Shown here one piece after another: positions 1 through 12,000 of a stretch of DNA of 33,077 bases. A program made the position numbers and the translations under genes. The notes beneath the pieces were generated by a model. It did not search any database. It worked only from the letters and a program-made list of their open reading frames with translations, and had not been told where the DNA came from. The stretch's first letter is position 1. Every line of letters begins with the position of its first letter. The stretch spans positions 1 through 33,077 of the forward strand of contig JABVXV010000504.1 of NCBI GenBank assembly GCA_013365325.1, given 5' to 3'. Source of the DNA: Dipetalonema caudispina (taxonomy: Eukaryota > Nematoda > Chromadorea > Rhabditida > Onchocercidae).

Positions 1-117
<117 letters not shown>

Positions 118-2663
118 GTAACAATAATAATTCGTAATAATTAACAATAAATAATACAATAATGATATAATTGATAATTGAACTTTTGTAAAGTTCTATA
201 TGTAATGAAAAATATCACAATTTCAACATTGTAACCAAGATTTATTGCAGTTATTGTAATTTAATAGTAAATTCAACTTTATATTCAATACAATTCAAAT
301 TCAAATTTCTCCACGAGGAATATATATTTCAGTATGAATAAAAGTGAATAAGCTAATTTCACACCCCACACAAACCGCCTGTTACAATAGTTGTTAATAT
401 ATATATATATATATATTGTTGTCATGTTGAGCTATTCTATTCCAAAATTATCCCTAATCTTTATAATTTATCGATAAACAATTCTATTGATAATTAATAG
501 AGATTATAGAATGACACTTTGATTGGTTGTTAGGTATCGGATTCGAAGATATCTATCACAATATCAACTAAACAAAACCAAAATTGAGTTGTAAACAATG
601 TAGCATATGGTTAGTTTATCAAATAAATATATGTGATATTTCATCTTCTATTTAGTTAAATGTTCAAAAAATTGCTGAATTTTCTTCCTATCGTTTCTTT
701 CTTTCTTTTCTTTTTTCTCTCTCTCTTTTTTTTTTTCACAAATGAACAAATTGCACTAATTACAATAATTGAATGTTAAATAATTTATTTATACATCCGT
801 TTTCTTTTTTCTTTCCTTTTTTTTTTTTTTTTTTTTTCCAATCACCAATTGTTTCTGTGAAATCAATTAGTATGACATTTGAAATTTTTTTAAAATTTGT
901 TTTTATGATCGTAATATGAATATTTTCTTTCAAATAAAAAACTATACTTTTATAATGGTTTTAGGAAGTGTTCATTTTTGTTTTATTTTTTTTAAATATA
1001 AGAAAATGCACATCAACAAATTCGTTGAATTAACGATCTATTGTATACTTCAATTCCTCTTTGCATATTTGAAATTTAAATAGTTGCTAAAAATGGAGCT
1101 ATTGAAATTACTATATGAGTACACGATAACTTTACTTCAGATGAGATAGAAGAAAATAAGAATGAAATACATTAAGATAAACAAATTAAATTTTGAAAAA
1201 CTGAAACTTACTAAAATTATCATCAAAGAAATTATGAATTGAATGCTAGTTTTCGGAAAATTATTAAGTACAAAATATTAATTTGCAAACAAATCATTAT
1301 CAGCTATTAAAGGTCAAAAAGCGAGCAATGTATGATATGATACAAATACTTTTCCACCAGAATATTCGTTTAATTTCAAGGTCGAAAAATATTTTTGCAT
1401 TTAACTTTTCTCTAAAAAAAAAAAGAAAAAAAGAAAAAGAAATAAGAAAAAAGGAGAAGAAATCTTCAATTGAAGAATATACTATAAGGAATCATTTCAT
1501 CTTGGATTAGTAACAAGAAACATCTGGACGAAAATATTCTTACCTGAATTACCATTCAAGAAATTTCCGGATTGTCCTGTTGCATAACTATTTGATGAAC
1601 TAACTATATCGTATTATTAAGACTTCATAATTTAATATGGAATTCATTTTTTTTTTTAAATTTTTAAAAAATCATCATTATTTTTTTTCACTGTAAGAAT
1701 TATTACTCAGTGGTAGCTATTGAGTACTTAAAAGAATGATATGATAGAAATTTGCTTGACACACTTAGCAAACATCTGCTTTCTGTTATTCTGCATTGTT
1801 GAATAATAATCCGAAACAAATCGTTTACGATAAATATAGTAGGGTTAATGATTGAGAAATAATTAATGCAATGGTTGACCTCTATGCAACAATAACGACA
1901 CATGCGCAATTGTACAGCTATTTAGCAAAATGTCTTACTCAAATAAAATCACTTAAAAATTCTAATCATTAGAACAATGGATCATTATCATATCACTTCC
2001 TTTTATGTTTCATCTATTTTTTCCTTCCTTTTGATTAATCTGTAAACGATCATAAGTATCCGATTATTCAAGGTAGTACGTTTTTCGTTTTTTTTTTTTT
2101 AACTTTTTTTTTTAAAATTTTTTTTGATGGAATATGATATAATATTATCTTGCTACCGAAAATGATTAATGAATTAATCGGAAAATAGCCAAAAAAGATT
2201 ATTAAATTATTTTGTTTAATCAAGTTGATTGAAAAAAAAAAAGTTCAATGTGATCATTAGCTAATTTAAAAGAAAAAAAAATTTTTAATTTAAAATTAAA
2301 TTTAAATTTAAAATTATCCTTAGACGATAAGTTTTATTTTATGTTATAAGAAGATATGAGATTGGTATAAGAAAGATTGGTTAAATGAATGGTGTGGAAT
2401 GATGTAGTGATTGGTTACCATTTGTAAATGGTCAGAGATCAGGTCATTAATCGGTGCTTTTGTTACAAAGGGATAATGATAAATTTTAGCTATTGCTTTT
2501 AGCTTTACTTTAGGATAACAACCTGTTGCAAATCAGTCCGATAAATGCTCCTCATTTTCATCATCTTCATTCTATTTCACTTTTCCACAATTTCAATAGC
2601 ACCTCTCATTTGCTATTTTAACTTTTCGTCTTCTGCTTCTTTTTTTTTTTTTCCTTCTACTTT

Positions 2664-2699
<36 letters not shown>

Positions 2700-5612
2700 C
2701 TTAAATTTATCTATCTATGTAATCGTTTTGTAATTTTTTTTTGATATTTTTCTTATTTATTAGCTTAATCATTAAATTGTTATGCAGTAGTATTCATGAT
2801 TTATCATTAACAAATAAAGGGGATATACAGTAATATTACTGTATCATAAAAATCTTCTAGTTGATCATCGTGTTGTTTGGTAGATTTATCGATATCATTA
2901 ATAAATTTAGATAATATTGATATTTTTTTTTTCTTTGAATGTTTATTTCTTTTTCATAAAATTTTCCTTACTTGTTATAATATTCTTACGCGATATTTGA
3001 TAAAACAACAATTGAACGTTAAATGTTAGAAATGTATTGATAGAGAATTATTAATTAAGCCAATTAGCTTATCAATCAGATGCTCTGAAACATCAAGCAA
3101 TCTTATCAATGGATAAATTAAAAGGATTAATTTAACGATTTTTGTCTTTTTTTTAGTTTTCGTGAATTTCTTAACCTGACTAATTAATTGACCTTGCAGA
3201 AGAAATGTAAGCATAGGAACATTATTAGTACAGTAATTTAAATTTATTAACAATGATTCAATTTGTCATTTTTCTCATATCTTTGTGTATATATTCATTT
3301 ATTTCTAATCTAAGAATTTTACCATATAATTATTATGATTAGAATTTAAATTTTGCTTTAAATCTTGCAAAATATTAATTAGTATATTTGCAATGATATA
3401 AAAAAATTATTCACATCCTGTAAGTTTCATGCAAGTAAGATTCAATCTTACTTTAAAACTGCATGCTAAAGCAAATTATGCAATACTAATAATAATAATG
3501 GAATCTGATAGGAAGAAATGTGAAGTATTACATTTTTTTTTTTTGTATCCATCCTTTTATTTCACACTTACAAAAAAAAAAAAAAAAAAAGAGAAACATT
3601 CATATCATTTAAATGTTAGCTTAAAATCTTGAAAAGGCTAATAATGAAAAATTAAACTCATTGTAATTGATATAACAAATTGTAGAAATTAATATCAATG
3701 TTAACTGATTCGATATTGCAACAATTTCAAATGGACAGTAATAATGCTAAAGATTAACACTGATATTTTAAGAATTTTAATAAGACAATAATAATGCCAT
3801 GATTAAAATAGGTTAGCATTCATTTTATTATTTAATGAAATTAAGCTTTCCATTTAAATTTTGCATAATATCAGCCAAAAAATTTCAATCCAAAGATTGA
3901 TTATACATATTAATGAATGATTATCATTTTTCCACGGCTTATTAGTACCAATACAGTGAAATTGTAACTAAACAAAGATAAGTTTGTTAAACGGAATACC
4001 ATCGCTTTAACATCACAAAGGACTGCTTCTTCCGCTTTAGCAATGCCGTACTCTTTCAACAATTAATCTTCGCACTTTCTCCGATAGTTAAGCTTTTTTT
4101 TTTTTTTTTTTTCAACCATTTTCTTCATTCTTTTCAATTTTTTTTTTTTTTTTTTTTTTTTTGCAATCTTTCGTTCTATCGATTTCTTGCTCAATTTAGT
4201 GAGTGAATTTAGTACTTAAATTTGAAATATTTTTGGATAACAATTGGATTAATTCATTCTTATACTTTACTTTCATATCATTACTATAAGCAAAATTAAT
4301 TGATAAATATTAATGATTAGTAAATGATAATAATCGATGATATGCTATTGATATCTTTGTCTTACCTATAATTTATTACCTATTGATCAAAAGTTAATAT
4401 AAATGCTTGCAATATCATTCATTAATTTGGCCCTTTAAACAATTAATTAACAAACAAATTTTCTTTTTGTCTTTTTCTTAGCAAAATATTATTTCGAAGA
4501 TTAGCACTGAATTTGAGATTATCGTTTAAAACTAACGTGATTGAAATAATTAATAAATTTTTGCAATTATGCAAATATGATATGATACATATTAAAGTGT
4601 GCAAAACTATTCTGTTCGTTTTTTTTTTTTCTTTTCAATTTTAAAACTATTAATTAAACATCAATTCATCAGTTAGTTATCAAAATGATGATTATATAAA
4701 AGCACTGGAATTTAATAACTTTATTTATATTTATTCATTTTGCAACTATCTTTGTCTTTCTCTTTTTTTCTTTACTTTTTTTTTACTTTCAAAAGAAAAA
4801 TGAATATTAATTTGATCAACCAACAAAAATAATTTAAAACAATGAAATATTTCGAATTAAATAAAACATCAAAGTTGCCTAAACTACTCCTTCGATTTTC
4901 ATTTATCATTGCAATTTTTTTTTTTTTTCTTCCACGATTTAATTAGAAAGACTATAAATAAATATTAGCTATGGTAGCATATAATTTTCTTATCATCCAA
5001 AAAAAAAAAAAAAAGCAATTAATCTTTTCACAAATTTCATCATTTTATTCACAAATTAATTAAAAATTTCACTTCTAAGCATTAATCATAGTCTTTTATT
5101 TATTGCCATTTCATAACTAACATTTGTATAATTTATTAATAAAGATTTCCTAATTTTCAACAATCTTTCAATGTTTCAAATTTTTGAAATAAAATATGTA
5201 ATTTTTTTTTTTTCGTAGTCTTTTGAAATAAAATATATAGTTCCATCTTTTTTTTTTTGTTCTTTTTGTAATTTGTCAAAAATAGCTGAAAATGAAACTT
5301 TACATATAAAAAAAAAAAAAAAAAAAAAAAAAATGAATAAATGAATAAACATTCGAGAATTGAGAAAGCTGCTCATTTCTCTAATAATAATAATAATAAT
5401 TCATCTATTTTTAAAATATCCCTTTACTATAATAAAATTTAATATTTAACTATTTGACAATATTTTCTCTCAGGAAAATTCCCGAGTAATCCTTTTGAAC
5501 AATTTTGTCCTGTCTAAAAAAAACATCACTTTTTATATTTGTCATAGCTAAATTATTGCTACTATATTTTGAATCAATTTTTCATTCTATAGTCTCTTTA
5601 ATTTGATTCATA

Positions 5613-5718
5613 TCGGTTCAACTGCGTTACGGTTAGAAAATCGGTAACTAAGAATAATCTACTATTCGGTTCAACTGCGTTACGGTTAGAAAATCGGTAA
5701 CTAAGAATAATCTACTAT
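5613..5718. repeat. Perfect 53-bp tandem duplication (two copies)
   Basis: Two identical adjacent copies, 5613-5665 and 5666-5718, each beginning TCGGTTCAACTGCG and ending in CTACTAT. The unit is GC-richer than its surroundings. It sits about 280 bases upstream of the papilin start codon, so it could duplicate a promoter element. It could equally be a recent neutral duplication or an assembly artefact. Confidence 0.95.
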
Positions 5719-5990
5719 AAATATATGTTTTTTTTTTTTTTCATTACCACATTTTGATGATATCTTCTTTCTCGTTCCTGATTGATTTACTGATTATCAA
5801 AAAATATTCCATTTGATGATTGATTAATGCGTTATCTTTTATTGATGATTAGAATTTTTTCTTTTTCATCGGATAGATTATTTATCAGTGATGGAACTTT
5901 ACATTTGTTAAGTAAAATATTGGAAGAATTTTTTCTAAGATATTTAAATTTTTTTTTTTTTTTTTTGCTTAAATATTGAAGGCGAAAAAT

Positions 5991-5993
5991 CAG
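5991..5993 (+). promoter_or_regulatory. Possible trans-splice acceptor just 5' of the papilin ATG
   Basis: A CAG lies two bases before the first ATG (5996), after a long T tract at about 5950-5968. Nematode genes commonly receive a spliced leader at such a position. The bases directly before it (AAAAAT) do not match the usual TTTT, so this site is weak. Confidence 0.3.
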
Positions 5994-5995
5994 AA

Positions 5996-6061
5996 ATGAA
6001 AATGCGGCTGCTATATTGGTTAGCAGCCGTTGTTTGCTGCATTCCGGTAACGATTCAAGCA
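5996..6061 (+). other. mig-6: Papilin signal peptide (exon 1)
   Basis: Residues 1-22: a basic start (MKMR), a hydrophobic core ([14 protein letters not shown]), then TIQA with a likely cleavage before Trp23. It sends the protein to the secretory pathway. A second ATG two codons in would give nearly the same signal. Exon 1 ends in phase 0 at 6094 with a CAG|GTATAT donor. Confidence 0.9.
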
Positions 6062-9000
6062 TGGAATATCTTCACATTCTTCTCCACAAAACAGGTATAT
6101 CTTTCCTACTACATATATATACCATAATCATATTTAATTTTTTATAGTCATAAATGAAATGAAAACACTTTGATGATTCTAATTATTTATCTGATTAAAT
6201 TTTATTTTCCTATTCATTAATAAAATAAGCATTGGAATATTTTTTGATTAAAACAAAAAAAAAAAAAATCTACTTTTATAATAAGCTTAACATAAAAATA
6301 TATGATAAACATGGCCTTTTTTTTTTCTCGCCGTGAATATAAGCTTTATTATGATTGTAATTAATTCCACAATTTACAAATAATTCATTAATGCAAATAA
6401 CTTGGAATAATAAAATTTTGCGTAAAAGTTGTTCGAAAATTTTCAAATGATCTAGTAATAACTGATTAATTAAAAAAGTGATCTTACTGGTTTTGCAACC
6501 TTTTTTGTTTTCTGGGGAAACTTAACCCATTGATCTATAATTTTAGGAAACTACACATATAAATTTATATCCGGGCTCACCATTGGAAGCTGATCCAGCA
6601 CTGCTAAGGAATAAACGGCAAGCTTATCAAATTTATCAGGATGGTGATACATCCATTACGATGGATCAAACAGGAAGTGTTGAAACTGGACCATGGGGTC
6701 CGTGGTCTCTTGAGAAACAATGTTCTAAAACATGCGGTGGTGGAGTACAAATGGAACGAAGGATTTGCAAGTATATTATCTTCTTTAGATAAGATACAGT
6801 AAAGTATCATAAGGGTCAAATATTGGAGGAATGAAATTAAACTTTAATAATTTACTGCATAAAAATCGAATGTTAATTTTAAACAAATTATTGCATAAGA
6901 ATTAAGCTTTCAGTGGTGAATGTACCGGACCATCGACACGTTATGTATCCTGTAATACTGAAGAATGTATCGGTAATGTTAAAGATTTTCGGGCTATTCA
7001 GTGTTCCGAATACGATGATACACCACTAGATGGTAATTACTACAAATGGTTACCGTATCCAGGAAAAAATAAGTGCGAATTAACCTGCAAACCAGATAAT
7101 GCTAATTTCTACTACAAATGGGCTGACAAAGTAATTTTTGTTTTTTTTTTTTCAAATTTTTACTTAATAGTTTTGTTGGAAAAGAAAGATGCCGAACTTG
7201 TTTATGTAAGAAAGATGCCGAACTTGTTTATGTAACTAATAGAGAACGGAAATTTATAAATGGACGGAAAATTTATCAGTTAATCGATGACAGTTGATCA
7301 TTTATGTAAATTTTAGGTAATAGACGGTACAAGATGTAGTCATCGTACCAATGATATTTGTGTGGAAGGAGTTTGCTTACCAGTTGGATGTGACAACAAA
7401 CTTGGATCGGGTTTTGTTAATTTTTGATCATTTATTATAAATTTCATTTTTTCTTTCCAAATGATAATATTAAATGAATAAGAAATACATAGATATAATA
7501 TCAGCAATTATTCTGGCAATATTTAGCAATGAAAAATGATAAATGTGGTAAATGTGGTGGTGATGGATCAACATGTAAAACTGTCGAAGGATATTTCGAT
7601 GAACGTAACTTATCACCCGGTTATCATAACATTATTCGATTACCAGTTGGTGCTACGTCAATTTTAGTTGAAGAATTGCATTCAACAACCAATTCACTTG
7701 GTAAATTCACTTAAAATCATAAATGCAAATGTTACAACAATCGATTTTTTCCATCCTAAATAACTACAATGTATAAATGCATTCTAATATCATGCATTTT
7801 CAGCAATCAAGAATACATCGGATCACTATTATCTAAATGGCAATTATCAAATTCAATTGACAGATAAAGATTTGGAAATTGGTGGAACATTATTCGAATA
7901 TGATAGTCGAAAAAATTTAGATCATCCTTCCGAAAAATTGACCGCTAAAGGACCAACTACAGAAGAACTTATCATTGCATTACTTTTTCAACGAGGAAAT
8001 AGGGTTTCTTTTTTTTCAATTATTTATTAATGAATTGATAATTTACATCACAAAGCATCTGTTTACTTTCTTTTTTTTTTTTGTATTGGAAAAAAATTCT
8101 TGATAATACATTAAAGTATATATACACATGTTCGATTACAGAAAAATGAGCCAAGTATTAAAATTTTGATTTGTACTGAATAGTTGTAATGGAATACTGA
8201 TAAGAATAGGTATTATGAAATAATTCGAAATATGTAGAAGGATAAATTTGAATACGCTTAAATTTGGTGCAATCACATGGCGGTAAATATTTGTTACCTG
8301 TTAAGTACAACACATATTTTTTTAATATTTATAGTGCTAATGCATTTATTATTTTACCTAAAGATTAATAAAATTAATATTAATATTACTAAAATTTATT
8401 ATCAACAATTACTTTAATCATATTTTGCTATGCATAAAATTATCTTAAACTCGAATTATTAAAGGCTCCAATTTTTTTTTTTTTTTGTTTTAACATTTTA
8501 TAATTTGAAATATTTCCAGGATGGTGCTATTAAATATGAATTTTCGGTACCATTAGAGGATGAAGTACCATACGTATATAGACCAGATCAATGGTCCTCA
8601 TGTTCAGTTACATGTGGAAAAGGTAAAATGTTTTTTTCCTTGTCTTTTCATTTTTCGAAATTTTTACACTATCATTTTAACCATTTTAAATTTAAATTTT
8701 GTTTCATATTAATATCATTTTGTAAAAGAATCCAATATAAGACATATAAATTTGTTTAAAAAAAATTTTTTATCAAATATTTGAGTATTTTATTATGCTT
8801 TTGGTATTATTTCTAGAAAATATTTTCTTGGCTTATTTTTTTGAGAAGGAAAAAAAAAAAGAAGCAACATAAATATGTTTATAGGTATCCAAAGCCGTAC
8901 CCCATATTGTGTCGAAACTGCATCAGGACAACGTGTATCAGATGACATTTGTGAGGAACATAACGTCACGAAACCTATTTCTGAGAAAATTTGTGAAACA

Positions 9001-12000
9001 ATTGATTGTGATGCAGAGTAAGAATTTTTCTTTTTTTGTATTATTTTGATAATAATTTTTTGAAAATAGAAGTGAAATTTAATGAAAATTTAGATAATAT
9101 TAATGAAAAAAATAGGAACAACAAAATAGTCCTACTGTTAACATTGGTATTGATAATGGTAATGATAATCATAATAATAGTTAATGTATAATTAATTATT
9201 TCGATACATTAATATATTGAAATTCTTAATTGATATTGCAACTACATGTCGGAGATATAATTATACATCAGTTCTTATTAATAAACTAATAACAGTAACA
9301 TTTTAATTTTTTTTTCTTTTTTTTTTTTGTTGCAATCATCCTTCAAATTATTGTTAATTTAGTAAACATATACTGAAAAAAAAAGAAATTTCAATAATTT
9401 CAAAAATATTTCTTTTTTTTTTTCAACAATTTTACATCATACTTATAGATGGTATAAAGGAGAATGGGAACCATGTAGCGTATCATGTGGCGAAAGTGGT
9501 ACTCAGTATCGTGTTGTTTACTGTCATCAGGTATTTCTGGACGGTAAACGGATCACCATTGATGATGGTAATTGTAGTATGGAACGTCCATCAGTACAAC
9601 GACCTTGTAACAGGTAATTTATTAAAAAAAAAAAAAGAAAAAAATAAATCGGAAAATCAATTGACTGCATTATTGTTTATAAGGAAATCGAATATTTTGT
9701 TAAATATATGTGTAGCAATGGATCAAATGCAAATACTCTAGAATTAAAGTAATTTGAAAACCTTAACTTCAATGATTAATTAATCCGAGAAATTACAGAA
9801 ATGTAAAAGATATTTAAGCTTATTTTACGTTTTATAATTTCAATATTCTTTCAATAAAGACTATTAAATGAAAAGAAAGTATGAAATATGAAAATGAAAA
9901 AAGTATAATGGAAAAATTAAAATATTTGTAATGTTAGATTTTCGTGTCCGGAATGGCAAGCAGGACCATGGAGTGCATGTTCGGAAAAATGCGGTAATGC
10001 TTTCCAGTATCGTTCGGTAACATGTCGTAGTGCGAAAGAAGGTGAAGAGGGTAAATTACTCCCTGCCGAAGCATGTAATGAAGAAACTATGGAAACACAA
10101 CGAAATTGTAATTTGGGTCCTTGTCAAGGACTTAATTTCGTCACCACAGATTGGAAATTGGTTAAAACAAAATTAATTATTTTCTTCGTTTTTAACTAAT
10201 ATCAACGAATAAACTTTAAGAGGGGATAATATAGTGGAACAGAAAAAAAAAAAAAAAAAACACTGTCAAAATAAAATCAAAGAATTTAATTCATGTAGAA
10301 TTCACTGATCATTTTGATATATATTTCTGTTATCGAAAAATAAGCCTACAATTCGAATAACAAATTTTACTAATCATAAAGCTACATATAGTTTTAACCT
10401 AAATACAAATAGTTTATAAGTATTTTTAATCTTTTGAACGACATTTTTTTTTTTTTTTTAATCAATCCAACAAGCTATTCAATCTTAGCTTATTTAATTC
10501 CAACATCAAATTGTTTGGATTATAAATGATTTGAACAAAAATTTCTTATCAATTTCAATTTATTTAAAATTTTGGCAATGTAGAAAACTTTTACTTTTGC
10601 TGATATTATTGTTAATTTAATGAAAAGTTTTGGGAAACTTTTTAAAACAAACAAAAATATATTTTTAAAAGAAAAAAAAAACTATTAAAGTAAAAATATA
10701 AAATTACATTCAGTGTGAAAAATGCAATGATACGGAAGAAAGCAGAAGTGTAACATGCGAAGATATTAATGGTCGAGCATATCAATTAGAGAAATGTTTA
10801 AATGAAAATTCCACTAGTATCCCAATAGATATACGACCATGTTCATCACCACAGGTATTATTCATTTCGTATTATTCATTTCAACAGTATCATCAATAAA
10901 ATGCTTCATTTGTTGAAAAAAAAAAAATTGTATTAAAATTTTAGCCTTGTAACTATGAATGGCATACATCGGAATGGTCAAAATGTAGTACGGAATGTGG
11001 CCATGGACATAATTCAAGACGAGTAGTATGCGCTATCCATGAATTAAATGATCTTACAGTAAGTTTTATAGCTTTTCTATTAATATTGATCAAAAATTAT
11101 GCTTAACTAAACTAATCTAATTAGCCTATCATAAGCTATATTAGCCATATTTGTTTCAAATTTTTTTTTTTTTTTGGTCTCATCTTAACATTAACCTTTT
11201 AAAGAAAGAGAAATGGAATTCTTTACATCTTTCGACATTTTTACCTCTTACTTACAGGTGGTGGATGATGAACATTGTAATTCAGAGAATAAACCAGAAT
11301 CAATTAAAAATTGTACGAATGAAGAAAAATGCAATGGAACTTACTATACAGGTCCATGGAGTAAATGTTCAGCTGAGTTAGTTTTTATCAACATTTTACT
11401 ATGATTAGTAAAATTTCCGGATAATATTCTCCGGAAATAATTCATTTAATAATACCGTAAAAGACAAAAGTTTATTAGATCATATGGATGCTACAGCTAG
11501 TTGATTTAGATGTGGTGGTGGAACACAAAATCGAATGATTGTTTGTTTAAATTACGATAAAATACCTGTTCCGGAATGGTGCGATGAAGCAGAAAAGCCA
11601 TCAGAAGAACAGGAATGTAACGTAGAAGCTTGTCCAAGTATGAGTATATTCATGATCGCCTCATTAATGATTTCTTCCGGACGGTTGCCATCATTCATAA
11701 GCAGCTACATATGATCATACCATTACTGGACTGCATACTGGATTGCTTAATGGGAATGTTTCACTAATACCAAAGTCGTATTTAAAATATTAGATAAAGA
11801 GGTATATTTGCTAAATGATATTTTAATTAGAATAATTTAGCATGTGATGACAGTGAATTTGGATGCTGCCCGGACAATGTAACAATAGCAAGTGGGCCAT
11901 ATTTAGCCGGATGTTCAAATTGTTCCAGTTCCCAATTTGGCTGCTGTAATGATAATGTAACCGAGGCACAGAGTATCACCGGAGAAGGATGTGCCGAATT

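Noticed and set aside
2545..2733. Hydrophobic poly-Phe open frame upstream of papilin
   Set aside because: Produced by poly-T; no splice context and no conserved motif.
5832..6819. Minus-strand open frames over papilin exons 1-2
   Set aside because: Shadows of the plus-strand signal peptide and TSP1-1 exons.
9487..9741. 84-codon open frame overlapping papilin exon 9
   Set aside because: Wrong frame; the true frame encodes TSP1-3 with correct cysteines and splice phases.
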